64,000 nt of DNA from Heliomicrobium undosum (GTDB lineage Bacteria > Bacillota > Desulfitobacteriia > Heliobacteriales > Heliobacteriaceae): the NCBI RefSeq assembly GCF_009877425.1, contig NZ_WXEY01000001.1, positions 248,001 through 312,000 on the forward strand, written 5' to 3'. Of this stretch, positions 32,281 through 40,713 are shown piece by piece. Each line of letters opens with the position of its first letter. Positions within the stretch are counted from its first letter, which is position 1. The notes under the pieces were generated by a model that had not been told where the DNA came from, did not search any database, and saw only the letters and a program-made list of their open reading frames with translations. A program made the translations under genes and the position numbers.

Positions 32281-34032
32281 TTAGTTCGCCCCCTTGTCCA
32301 CGTCATAACGGCGGGGCCGCGGCTTGATGAGAGAGACATCGACGTCTTCATACTCGAGCGCGGGGCCTTGGGCCGTCCACTTGGCCTTCGTCGTCTTCAT
32401 GAAGTTCGCGTCGTCACGGTTCGGGAATTCAGGCTTGTAGTGGGCGCCGCGGCTCTCGTTCCGGTTGAGGGCGCCAATGGTGATCACGCGGGCCAACTCA
32501 AGCATGTTCCAGAGGTGACGGGTGAAGATAGCCGACTGGTTGGCATGGCGGCTGCTGTCAGGCAGGCCGATCTTCTTCCAGCGTGCCATGAGGTCTTGCA
32601 GCTTGTTGTCCGTCGCCTTCAGGTCTTTGTTGATCCGGACGATGGTGACGTGCTGCAGCATCATGTCGCCGAGCTCTTCGTGAATCTTATAGGGGTTTTC
32701 CGTGCCGCTCATGCGGTAAATCTCTTCCATCTTGGCCTGCTGGCGTTTGACTTCCTGGTCAAAGACAGACTGGGAAACGTCGGCAGCCGACTTTTTCAGG
32801 CCTTTGACATACTTCATGGTCGCCGGGCCGGAAACCATGCCGCCGAAGATGGCCGAGAGGAGCGAGTTGGCGCCCAGACGGTTCGCGCCATGGTATTGGT
32901 ACTCGGCTTCGCCAGAAGCGAAGAGGCCGGGGATGTTGGTCATGCCGTCGTAGTCGGTCCAGAGGCCGCCCATGGTGTAGTGCATGCCAGGGAAGATCTT
33001 CATGGGCACTTTGCGCGGGTCGTCGCCGACGAACTTTTCGTAGATCTCGAGGATGCCGCCGAGCTTGCGGTCCAGGGTCTTGGCGTCGATGTGGGACAGA
33101 TCCAGGTAGACCTGGGGCTTGCCGTCCACGCCGAGGCCCAGTTCGTAGCAGACCTTGTGAATGGCGCGAGTGGCCACGTCCCGGGGAACCAGGTTGCCGT
33201 AGGCCGGATACCATTCTTCGAGGAAGTACCAGGGTTTGCCGTCTTTATAGGTCCACACCCGGCCGCCTTCGCCGCGGGCCGATTCGGACATCAGGCGCAG
33301 CTTGTCTTCGCCAGGGATGGCGGTGGGGTGCACCTGGATCATCTCGCCGTTGGCGTAGTAGACGCCCTGCTGATAGGCCGAGGCTTGGGGCGAACCGGTG
33401 TTGATGGTCGAGTTGGTGGAACGACCGAAGATCATGCCGATGCCGCCGGTGGCCAGGATGACAGCGTCACCACGGAAGGCGCGGATCTCCATGGAGGCCA
33501 TATCCTGGGCGACGATACCGCGGGTGATGCCTTCCCCGTCGAGGACGGAGGAAAGGTAGTCCCAGTTTTCATATTTGGTAACACGACCAGCTGCTTCCCA
33601 TTTGCGAACTTGCTCGTCCAGCGCGTAGAGGAGCTGTTGGCCCGTCGTGGCGCCGGCAAAAGCGGTGCGGTGGTGTTTCGTGCCACCGAAACGGCGGAAG
33701 TCCAGGAGGCCTTCCGGAGTCCGGTTAAACATGACGCCCATGCGGTCCATCATGTAGATGATCCCGGGGGCCGCATCGCACATGGCTTTGACGGGGGGCT
33801 GGTTCGCCAGGAAGTCGCCGCCGTAGACAGTGTCGTCGAAATGTTCGAGAGGGGAGTCGCCTTCACCCTTGGTGTTGACGGCCCCGTTGATCCCGCCCTG
33901 GGCGCAGACCGAGTGGGAGCGTTTCACCGAGACCAAGGAGAAGAGGTCGACTTTGCCGCCGGCTTCGCAAATTTTGATAGCGGCCATCAGACCGGCAAGA
34001 CCGCCACCAACGACGATAATACGCGTTTCCAT
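32281..34032 (-). CDS. sdhA: Succinate dehydrogenase/fumarate reductase flavoprotein subunit
   Basis: A 583-residue flavoprotein with the dinucleotide motif VVGGGLAGLMAA at the start and RSHSVCAQGGINGAVNTKGEGDS, whose His carries the covalent FAD. HPTAIPG, SESARGEGG and RAIHKVC in the substrate site follow, then PGMHYTMGGLWTDY and ASGEAEYQYHGANRLGANSL. It is very close in style to Bacillus subtilis SdhA. It oxidises succinate or reduces fumarate at the membrane. A TTTCATCCCACC-type ribosome binding site (GGTGGGATGAAA on the coding strand) precedes the ATG. Confidence 0.96.
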   Translation of the reverse strand: METRIIVVGGGLAGLMAAIKICEAGGKVDLFSLVSVKRSHSVCAQGGINGAVNTKGEGDSPLEHFDDTVYGGDFLANQPPVKAMCDAAPGIIYMMDRMGVMFNRTPEGLLDFRRFGGTKHHRTAFAGATTGQQLLYALDEQVRKWEAAGRVTKYENWDYLSSVLDGEGITRGIVAQDMASMEIRAFRGDAVILATGGIGMIFGRSTNSTINTGSPQASAYQQGVYYANGEMIQVHPTAIPGEDKLRLMSESARGEGGRVWTYKDGKPWYFLEEWYPAYGNLVPRDVATRAIHKVCYELGLGVDGKPQVYLDLSHIDAKTLDRKLGGILEIYEKFVGDDPRKVPMKIFPGMHYTMGGLWTDYDGMTNIPGLFASGEAEYQYHGANRLGANSLLSAIFGGMVSGPATMKYVKGLKKSAADVSQSVFDQEVKRQQAKMEEIYRMSGTENPYKIHEELGDMMLQHVTIVRINKDLKATDNKLQDLMARWKKIGLPDSSRHANQSAIFTRHLWNMLELARVITIGALNRNESRGAHYKPEFPNRDDANFMKTTKAKWTAQGPALEYEDVDVSLIKPRPRRYDVDKGAN

Positions 34033-34054
34033 TTCATCCCACCTCTATATATCG

Positions 34055-34684
34055 TTAGTGAGCCGCATTCATCAGGAAGTAGAGCGCTCCCAGACCGCCG
34101 ACAGACAGGACGCCCATGATGCCCATGCACAGCACGAAGGTCACATTTTGCGCTTTCGGACCGATCGTGATGCCCCAGGCCACACAGAAGCTCCAGATGC
34201 CGTTGGCGAAGTGGAAAGCGGCAGCCAGGAAACCGATGACGTAGGCGGCCAACGCGATGGGGCTGGAAGCCAGGTATTGGCCGAAGTTGGTGAAGTAGTT
34301 GCCACTGGTTGCGCCCCAGAAGTCCATCATCCTCAGGGACCAGACGTGCCAGACCACAAAAAGAACGGTAATGATGGCCGTGATGCGCTGCAGGTAGAAC
34401 ATCCAGTTCCGGAAATAGTTGTACTGAAGCACGTTGTTCTTGGCCACATAAACGATATAGGTGCCGTAAATGGCGTGGAAAGCGATGGGGATAAAGATCA
34501 TTGCCATCTCAAGGAAGAACTTGAACGGCAGGTGATGAAGGAAACTCGACCAAGCCAGCCAGATGTCTTGGCTGACGATGGCCATGGAGTTCATCAATGC
34601 GTGCTCAGCAAAAAACAGACCGATAGGAATGATGCCGAGCAAGGAGTGAACTTTACGGATAAGAAAATGATTATTGTCCGACAT
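34055..34684 (-). CDS. sdhC: Succinate dehydrogenase cytochrome b558 subunit
   Basis: A 209-residue membrane anchor with five predicted helices. Heme-ligand histidines of the Bacillus diheme type lie in RKVHSLLG, FAEHALMNS, IAFHAIYGTYI, VWHVWSLR and AFHFANGIWS. It binds two hemes b and the menaquinone pool, allowing fumarate reduction or succinate oxidation coupled to membrane potential. The ATG at 34684 has AAAGGAG upstream; the open frame continues 8 codons further. It is the first gene of sdhCAB, behind a roughly 260-base leader. Confidence 0.94.
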   Translation of the reverse strand: MSDNNHFLIRKVHSLLGIIPIGLFFAEHALMNSMAIVSQDIWLAWSSFLHHLPFKFFLEMAMIFIPIAFHAIYGTYIVYVAKNNVLQYNYFRNWMFYLQRITAIITVLFVVWHVWSLRMMDFWGATSGNYFTNFGQYLASSPIALAAYVIGFLAAAFHFANGIWSFCVAWGITIGPKAQNVTFVLCMGIMGVLSVGGLGALYFLMNAAH

Positions 34685-34952
34685 TCCGCTGCTCCTTTCC
34701 GCCCCCAAGGGTAATAAAAGAACTAAATCTCTCTTTCTTTTTCGCCCAATTCACAAAATTCACACTTTGGCCTAAAAAAAAACCCGCTGAAGTCGTTTTA
34801 TTCTGCTCTAATCGTCGCCCAAGCCCGTTAACAGGCAAAAGGCCCGCCGATGAGCAGGTCTCCGCTTCTGCAACTTGCACTTTTTTTCTCAATCATCCTC
34901 CTTCCATACCCTGTTCCTTTCGTGAATGAGGCGAACCCTGTTCTCATCGCGT
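34685..34952 (-). promoter_or_regulatory. Long structured leader of the sdhCAB operon
   Basis: About 260 transcribed bases lie between the promoter and sdhC. On the coding strand CTGCTC and GAGCAG can close a large stem that contains GCCTG-TTAA-CGGGC. A T-rich run of ten follows GCGGG, and an AAGGAGG opens a possible leader frame starting at a TTG (34892). No known riboswitch class fits. It may be an attenuator or RNA-stability element. Confidence 0.4.
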
Positions 34953-34981
34953 AGTTTAGCATCGTGGACAAGGGGAGTCAA
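34953..34981 (-). promoter_or_regulatory. Sigma-A promoter of sdhCAB
   Basis: On the minus strand TTGACT (34976-34981) and TAAACT (34953-34958) are separated by exactly 17 bases. Confidence 0.75.
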
Positions 34982-35376
34982 CCATGTGTACAAGCGCAAA
35001 TAAGCTAATTAGGTCTTGATTTCGTCCGTTATGTCCCTATTTCGTCCTTTTTCATACTTGTATATTTACGTAACAAGCTAAACATACCATCTTCATCTCA
35101 TAGACAATCATGGAAATCCCGGCAAATAATATCTATATCGGCTGACTGTTCTCCCTGCTGGTCCAAATTTGTGTTTGTGCCATTGTCCACCGCGATGCTG
35201 CGATGTTGTCAGCCTGGTAGACGCTTGCTTGTCGAGACCTGTCTGGAGATGAATGTAACACATTCATCGTAATAATTTCAAGAATATTTTTATTTGCGTG
35301 CAGAATCTCCTTTTCTCAAATGAAACAATGTTATTGGGATAGACTAGGGTTATCGCCAACCAAAGGGGGATTCGCC
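34982..35376. other. AT-rich divergent intergenic region between sdhCAB and the flavin reductase gene
   Basis: No gene is visible. The stretch is clearly richer in A and T than the flanking coding DNA and includes repeated short motifs (TTTCGTCC, GTCCCTATTTCG). It should contain the promoter of the plus-strand gene at 35377; TAGACT at 35341-35346 could be its -10 element, but no good -35 element was found. Confidence 0.35.
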
Positions 35377-36267
35377 ATGGCTAAGCGTTACGACTCTGTC
35401 GTCATTGGTTGCGGACCCGCGGGTCTGTCGGCAGCCTTGAACCTGCACATCCGGAACAAGTCATTCATCATTCTGGGAACGAAGCAGTGCAGTCATCGCC
35501 TGGCAAAAGCCGAACGGATCGACAACTACCTGGGCTTGCCGGAGATCTCCGGCAAGGAACTCATGAAGCGTTATCTTCACCATGTGTCCAGCCGCGGCAT
35601 CGAGCTGCGGGAAGAACGGGTGACAGCGGTCTATCCGGGAGATGGGGAGTTCGCTGTGGTCACTGGGAAGGGCCAGTATACGGCCCGGTCGCTGATCGTC
35701 GCCACCGGCGTCCATATCGAAAAGGTGTTACCTGGGGAAAATGAGTTCCTGGGCAAAGGTGTGTCCTACTGCGCCACCTGTGACGGCCCTCTCTTTCGAG
35801 GAAAAACGGTGGCCTTGATCGATTACACTGGCGGCGCCGCCCACGATGAGGTTTTGTTCCTGGCCGGCGTTACCGATAAACTGTATTATCTTTTGCCGGA
35901 AGGAAAAAACGCTTCAGCAACCGGTGCAGCCAATCTGTCCCTGCCTACAAATGTGACGCAGCTGCACGGAACAACTCCTTCTATAAAAGGCGCTGACACC
36001 GTCTCCTCCCTGGTCGTCGATGAGCAGGAGTTTGCTGTTGACGGTGTCTTCATTCTACGAGAAACCCAAAAGGCGGAGATCCTTGTTCCCGGTCTGGCTA
36101 CCGATAATAAAGCTGTCACTATCGATGGGCAGATGGCGACCAATATCCCCGGTGTCTATGCGGCCGGCGACTGCACGGGAAAGCCTTATCAATTGGCCAG
36201 GGCCGTAGGCCAAGGCGCTGTGGCCGCCCTCAGCGCCGTCGGCTATCTGGACAATCCCCAGAAGTGA
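35377..36267 (+). CDS. Thioredoxin-reductase-like flavoprotein lacking the NADPH motif
   Basis: A 296-residue protein with the FAD motif GCGPAGLSAALNL, the redox-active CATC (Cys132, Cys135) in YCATCDGPLF, and the C-terminal FAD motif VYAAGDCTGKPYQLARAVGQG. This is the thioredoxin reductase fold. The NADPH-binding GxGxxA/S after the CxxC is replaced by IDYTGGAAHDE, and the HRRxxxR helix is absent. Homologues without these motifs in Clostridia use ferredoxin (FFTR type). It could therefore draw electrons from ferredoxin, made for example by the Kor enzyme encoded near 48 kb. The ATG at 35377 follows AAAGGGGGA; it is a single gene. Confidence 0.82.
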   Translation: MAKRYDSVVIGCGPAGLSAALNLHIRNKSFIILGTKQCSHRLAKAERIDNYLGLPEISGKELMKRYLHHVSSRGIELREERVTAVYPGDGEFAVVTGKGQYTARSLIVATGVHIEKVLPGENEFLGKGVSYCATCDGPLFRGKTVALIDYTGGAAHDEVLFLAGVTDKLYYLLPEGKNASATGAANLSLPTNVTQLHGTTPSIKGADTVSSLVVDEQEFAVDGVFILRETQKAEILVPGLATDNKAVTIDGQMATNIPGVYAAGDCTGKPYQLARAVGQGAVAALSAVGYLDNPQK

Positions 36268-36701
36268 CTGTATTATCTTTCTAGTCAAATAAAAGGGTCA
36301 AATCTGAATATTTGTGAATCTGTTCTTAATCACTTCCTATTATAGTATCCTGTAATTCGGTAGGTTTTTCCCCTATTGCCAACTCGTTTTTTTATTTTTT
36401 CAGGAAATCAAAAAAGTTTTCACAAACTCAGAAGGAGTTTTCAGATATTCAGAGAATAGTAATAAAAGTGCCGGTCAGACCATCATAACTCTTGTTGGTT
36501 AGTTCATCTTATCGTAAGATACGATGGTAGACAACGATTCTGAGCTAACCCACAGGCACGTAGAGGGGGGATTTACCGCCAACCGCCGTTGAATGATCGT
36601 AACACAGGTCTTCCTGATTACAGTTTCTCTGCCCCTATCGCACTTATCTTTGTGCTAGATGTCACATGCACTTTCTCAATTTGAAAGGAGGCCCCCCAAC
36701 T
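36268..36701 (+). promoter_or_regulatory. Control region and long leader of the lactate permease gene
   Basis: About 430 AT-rich bases without a gene. CGGTCAGACCA at 36472-36482 is a near-perfect GntR/LldR-type dyad. A possible promoter TTTTCA (36438-36443), 16 bases, TAATAA (36460-36465) lies just upstream, so a bound repressor would block it. The following 220-base leader has a small hairpin ATCTTA-TCG-TAAGAT near 36505-36520 and a G-rich patch near 36565. The ribosome binding site GAAAGGAGG is 10 bases before the start. Confidence 0.55.
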
Positions 36702-38471
36702 ATGTGGACTCAAGTATACGATCCCATGGGGAATATCTTCCTGTCGGCCGCCATTGCCGTCATTCCCATCATCTATCTGTTCTGGGCTCTGGCCATTCAA
36801 AAGATGAAAGGCTTCATCGCCGGTTCCACCACGACGACCATCGCCGTCCTCATCGCTATCTTCGTTTACGGCATGCCGGCGCAGGTAGCCATCGCTTCGA
36901 CCCTGCAAGGTGCCCTCTATGGTCTCTTCCCCATCTGCTGGATCGTCATCACGGCCGTCTTCCTCTACAACCTCACTGTAAAGAGCGGCCAGTTTGAGAT
37001 CATCAAAGACTCCATCGCCTCCATCACCGACGACCGCCGCCTCCAGGCGCTGCTGATCGCCTTCTCCTTCGGCGCCTTCCTTGAAGGTGCTGCCGGCTTC
37101 GGCACTCCTGTCGCCATCTCGGCTGGTATGCTCGTCGGCCTCGGCTTCAACCCCCTCTACGCCGCCGGCCTCTGCCTGATCGCCAACACCGCCCCTGTTG
37201 CCTTCGGCGGCATTGGTATTCCCATCATCGTCGCCGGCCAGGTTTCCGGCATCGACGATTTCGCCATCTCTCAGATGGTTGGTCGCCAGCTCCCCCTGCT
37301 GTCCGTCTTCGTTCCCTTCTGGCTGGTCATGATCATGTCCGGTTGGAAAGGTGTTAAAGAAGTTTGGCCGGCCGCCCTCGTCTCCGGCCTGGCTTTCGCC
37401 ATCGGCCAGTGGTGGTCTGCCAACTACCTGGGCGCCATGCTCCCCGACATCATCTCCTCCCTCTGCTCCATCATCGCGCTGGTCGTCTTCCTCAAGCTCT
37501 GGAAGCCCAAAAACATCTGGCGCTTTGAGAACGAGCCTGCCGCCACCTACAACGCTTCTACAGCCAACCTGACCTTCAAGAAAGTCCTGAAAGCCTGGAG
37601 CCCCTTCATCATCCTGACCATCATGGTCGGCGACTGGGGCATGAAGGCTGTCAACGCTGTCCTTGACTCGGTCTCCATCAAGTTCGCCTTCCCCATCATC
37701 CACAATGCCGTCATCAACCCGACCACCAACGCCCCCATCGCTGCCATCTTCAAGTTTAACTGGCTCTCCGCCGCTGGTACGGCCATCCTGCTCTCCGCCT
37801 TCATCACCATGCTGATCGTGCGGATGCCCCTCGGCCAGACCATCGGCATCTTCTGGGATACCGTCAAGTCGCTGAAGTTCCCCATGATCACCATCGCCTC
37901 CGTTCTCGGTTACGCCTATATCGGCAACTCCTCCGGCATGACCTACACCATGGGTATGGCTCTGGCCACCACGGGCGCCCTCTTCCCCCTCTTCTCGCCC
38001 GTCCTCGGCTGGCTCGGCGTCTTCATCACCGGTTCTGACACCTCCGCCAACGCTGTTTTCGGCAAACTGCAAGCCATTACGGCGGACACGATTGGCACCG
38101 ATCCCGTCCTGACCGTCGCTGCCAACTCTTCCGGCGGCGTCACCGGCAAGATGATCTCGCCCCAGTCCATCGCCGTCGCCACCGCCGCCACCGGCCTGGT
38201 CGGCAAGGAATCGGATCTGTTCCGCTTCACCGTGAAGCACTCCCTGTTCTTCCTCGTAATCGTCTGTATCATCACCTACCTGCAAGCGACTGTCCTGAAG
38301 TGGATGATTCCCGTCTACCAGAAAGGCGTTGCTGCTGCTGCTGCCGCCAACTTGGCCCAGTTGCAGTCCGAAGGCTATATGCTCCTCGGCATCACCGCTG
38401 TTATCGTAGCCATCCTCGGCTTCTCCGTCATGGGTCAGACCGACAGCAAAGGCGCTTATTCCAAGCGGTAA
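36702..38471 (+). CDS. lctP: L-lactate permease
   Basis: A 589-residue membrane protein of the LctP/LldP family with about 13-14 helices. Landmarks are SFGAFLEGAAGFGTPVAISAGML near residue 130, NTAPVAFGGIGIPI, and the C-terminal GSDTSANAVFGKLQ and SSGGVTGKMISPQSIAVA segments. It imports lactate (and glycolate) with protons. The ATG at 36702 follows GAAAGGAGG, and a strong terminator follows the gene. The upstream operator is shared with the lactate-oxidation operon 8 kb away, which supports lactate as substrate. Codon use is strikingly C-rich at third positions, as in a highly expressed gene. Confidence 0.95.
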   Translation: MWTQVYDPMGNIFLSAAIAVIPIIYLFWALAIQKMKGFIAGSTTTTIAVLIAIFVYGMPAQVAIASTLQGALYGLFPICWIVITAVFLYNLTVKSGQFEIIKDSIASITDDRRLQALLIAFSFGAFLEGAAGFGTPVAISAGMLVGLGFNPLYAAGLCLIANTAPVAFGGIGIPIIVAGQVSGIDDFAISQMVGRQLPLLSVFVPFWLVMIMSGWKGVKEVWPAALVSGLAFAIGQWWSANYLGAMLPDIISSLCSIIALVVFLKLWKPKNIWRFENEPAATYNASTANLTFKKVLKAWSPFIILTIMVGDWGMKAVNAVLDSVSIKFAFPIIHNAVINPTTNAPIAAIFKFNWLSAAGTAILLSAFITMLIVRMPLGQTIGIFWDTVKSLKFPMITIASVLGYAYIGNSSGMTYTMGMALATTGALFPLFSPVLGWLGVFITGSDTSANAVFGKLQAITADTIGTDPVLTVAANSSGGVTGKMISPQSIAVATAATGLVGKESDLFRFTVKHSLFFLVIVCIITYLQATVLKWMIPVYQKGVAAAAAANLAQLQSEGYMLLGITAVIVAILGFSVMGQTDSKGAYSKR

Positions 38472-38524
38472 GCTTTCGAACTGAACCATCGATAACCGAA
38501 TCGACTCATGAAACGGATACTGTA

Positions 38525-38555
38525 CCCCGCGCCCGATGGCGCGGGGTCTTTTTTT
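38525..38555 (+). terminator. Terminator of the lactate permease gene
   Basis: CCCCGCGCC and GGCGCGGGG form a nine-bp stem with a four-base loop, followed by TCTTTTTTT. Confidence 0.93.
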
Positions 38556-38683
38556 CCCCAACACATGTCCCCCTTGCCGCACCGGAGAAAACAGAGTAGT
38601 ATATAGAGGAAAGCAGATACCCCAAGGGGTATGTATAAAAAACGCCTGAAAGGCCAACGAAAACATAGGGAGGATGATTACCT

Positions 38684-39271
38684 GTGACAAAAATGATGAC
38701 AAAGTGGTCGAAGTGGTTCTTTGTCCCGGTGTTGGCCCTTTCGCTCACAGCCGCCGGTTGTGTCTCTACAGATACCGGCAACACCGGCGCCGGTGCTTTG
38801 GGGCAGACCCCAGGAGTAGCAAATACCCCTAACGGCGCGGCCAAAGAACGGCTGAAGGCGCCCGACTTCAAGTTGATGTCGCTCTACGGCAAGGAGGAAT
38901 CGCTCTCGGCCTATAAAGGCAAGCCGGTGGTGGTCAACTTCTGGGCCTCCTGGTGCCAGCCGTGCCGCAACGAGATGCCTGACCTCAACGAATTTGCTAA
39001 AGAATATGAAGGCAAGGTGGCCGTACTGGGTGTCAACCTCACCTTCAACGATAAGGAAAAGGATGTCCGGAATCTGGTTCAGAAACTGGATATCAAATTC
39101 CCCATCCTCCTCGATAATGACCCCAACAACTTAGCCGCTGAGGCTTACCGGATCCAGCCGATCCCGGCCACTTTCTTTATCGACAAGGACGGGAATATCG
39201 CTGATGTGCTCGTCGGCGCGGCCCGGAGCAAGAACGATTTCGTGAAGCGGGTGGAACCGCTATTAAAATAG
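38684..39271 (+). CDS. Thioredoxin-like lipoprotein (TlpA/ResA family)
   Basis: A 195-residue lipoprotein: the signal ends in LTAAGC with lipidated Cys26, followed by a T/G/A-rich tether. The thioredoxin fold begins near residue 60, with WASWCQPCRNEMPDL (Cys91, Cys94) and the cis-proline loop PIPATFFIDKDG. TlpA/ResA proteins keep cytochrome or other exported thiols reduced outside the membrane. It begins at a GTG behind AGGGAGG. It stands between the lactate permease and the convergent lactate-oxidation operon, without an obvious partner such as CcdA nearby. Confidence 0.9.
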   Translation: MTKMMTKWSKWFFVPVLALSLTAAGCVSTDTGNTGAGALGQTPGVANTPNGAAKERLKAPDFKLMSLYGKEESLSAYKGKPVVVNFWASWCQPCRNEMPDLNEFAKEYEGKVAVLGVNLTFNDKEKDVRNLVQKLDIKFPILLDNDPNNLAAEAYRIQPIPATFFIDKDGNIADVLVGAARSKNDFVKRVEPLLK

Positions 39272-39278
39272 GAGCACT

Positions 39279-39323
39279 AAAAAAGAGGCTTACCCCGACA
39301 AACCGGGATAAGCCTCTTTTTTT
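39279..39323. terminator. Bidirectional terminator between tlpA-like gene and lactate-oxidation operon
   Basis: AAAAAAGAGGCTTA pairs with TAAGCCTCTTTTTTT, with an inner CCCG/CGGG pair. T-tracts exist on both strands, so it serves both convergent units. Confidence 0.9.
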
Positions 39324-39399
39324 ATGGCATTTCAAAAAGCGAATGGCCTCTACAGTCTCTACAAGGGGCGAGTAAGGCGCCAAGTGGCACTGCTCGCCT

Positions 39400-40710
39400 C
39401 TATCCCTTGATGACACCGCTGTTCTTGTAGGACTCATAGAGCAGCGCCACAGGGTGAACCGTGTCGATCTTCACGTTGGTCTGGGCCAGACCGTCTTCAA
39501 TGGTCATCCGGCAACCGGGGCAGCCGGTGGTCGCCAGGGTGGCGCCGGTGCTGCGGATGTTCTCCGCCTTCTTAGTGGTGATCTGCTTGGACAGGTCGTA
39601 GTGGGTCAGACTGAAGGAGCCGGCGCCGCCGCAGCAGCGAGCCGCGTCTTTCATCTCAATGAAACGGACGCCGGGGATGGCCTTCATGATTTCCCGGGGC
39701 TCGGCAGTGACCTTCATGCTCCGGGCCAGGTGGCAGGAGTCGTGATAGGTGACCACATGCTCCACCTTGCCAAGGGGCTTTTGCAGACCGCCCACCTTGA
39801 TCACCAGCGGGTTCACGTCGGTCGTCTTCTTCGCCAATTTTTCCGCCATGGCGTGGTACTTGGGCTCATCGTGAAGCAGGTGCGTATAATGCTCGGCGAA
39901 GGAGCAGACACAGGTGCCGCAAGCCATGAAAACATAATCGAGGTTGTACTTCTCGTCGGCAGCGCTGAAGACCTCCAGGTTGTGGCGGGCCATTTCACGG
40001 CCGATGTTGCGGTCGCCATTGATAAAGACAGGGGCGCCGCAGCAGTGCTGGGCTTTCGGGATGATCACGTCCACGTCGTTGGCGCGGAGGACCTCCACAA
40101 TGGCCTTGCAGGTGTCGTTGTAGATCAGGTTGTTGACACAGCCGGTGAAGAAGGCGGCGCGCACCTTCCCTTTGCCGCTGTGAGCCGGGTTGAACTCGTC
40201 ATACATGTCCCGGGAATGGGTCGTCGCCAGGTCAGGAATGACGCGGCGGATGTCCATGCCCATGATAGGCAGGCGCATGGTGCGTCCTTTGAGGCCTTCT
40301 CCGCGCTTTTTTAAGGCTACGCCCTGGAAGTTGGCGCCCACCTTCAGACCGAAGTTGAAGAGGCGGCGCAGCTTGAGGCCGCGGAAGATGGACTGCTTGA
40401 TGAAGGGCAGGCCGACCTTCTCGGCCAGTTGGGCACGGGCGGCCAGGATGATGTCGACACAGTGAACGCCACAGGGGCAGTTGGCTTCACAGGCTTTGCA
40501 GGTCAGGCAGAGGGCAAACTTGTCCAGGACGGCGTGGCTGGGCTGCAGCTTGCCTTCCAGCACGTCGACAGCCAACTTAATCTTGCCGCGGGCGACAGCA
40601 CCCTCATGCATCGTCTCGGCATAGAGGGGGCAGACGGCCTGGCAGTTGCCGCACTTCATGCACTGGTTGATCAGTTCCTGCGCTTTTTCCAGTGTTTTCA
40701 GATCGGCCAT
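39400..40710 (-). CDS. glcF: GlcF-type iron-sulfur subunit of a lactate/glycolate oxidase
   Basis: A 436-residue protein with two N-terminal [4Fe-4S] motifs (CMKCGNCQAVCPLY and CLTCKACEANCPCG). Two CCG domains follow (FFTGCVNNLIYNDT...QHCCGAP and YHDSCHLARSM...AARCCGGAG), with CPGC near the end. It passes electrons from the FAD subunit encoded just upstream to a membrane or soluble acceptor. GlcD/GlcF pairs oxidise glycolate or D-lactate; the neighbours point to D-lactate here. It is last of four genes in the operon. Confidence 0.9.
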   Translation of the reverse strand: MADLKTLEKAQELINQCMKCGNCQAVCPLYAETMHEGAVARGKIKLAVDVLEGKLQPSHAVLDKFALCLTCKACEANCPCGVHCVDIILAARAQLAEKVGLPFIKQSIFRGLKLRRLFNFGLKVGANFQGVALKKRGEGLKGRTMRLPIMGMDIRRVIPDLATTHSRDMYDEFNPAHSGKGKVRAAFFTGCVNNLIYNDTCKAIVEVLRANDVDVIIPKAQHCCGAPVFINGDRNIGREMARHNLEVFSAADEKYNLDYVFMACGTCVCSFAEHYTHLLHDEPKYHAMAEKLAKKTTDVNPLVIKVGGLQKPLGKVEHVVTYHDSCHLARSMKVTAEPREIMKAIPGVRFIEMKDAARCCGGAGSFSLTHYDLSKQITTKKAENIRSTGATLATTGCPGCRMTIEDGLAQTNVKIDTVHPVALLYESYKNSGVIKG

Positions 40711-40713
40711 TCC

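Noticed and set aside
34671-34892. A 73-codon frame in the sdh leader starting at a TTG behind AAGGAGG
   Set aside because: The product is compositionally odd and overlaps sdhC out of frame. It is kept only as a possible leader frame in the leader entry.
36618-38702. A minus-strand frame of 694 codons opposite the lactate permease gene
   Set aside because: It is the antisense shadow of a gene with strong third-position C bias. Its product is a D/G-rich string without motifs or a ribosome binding site.
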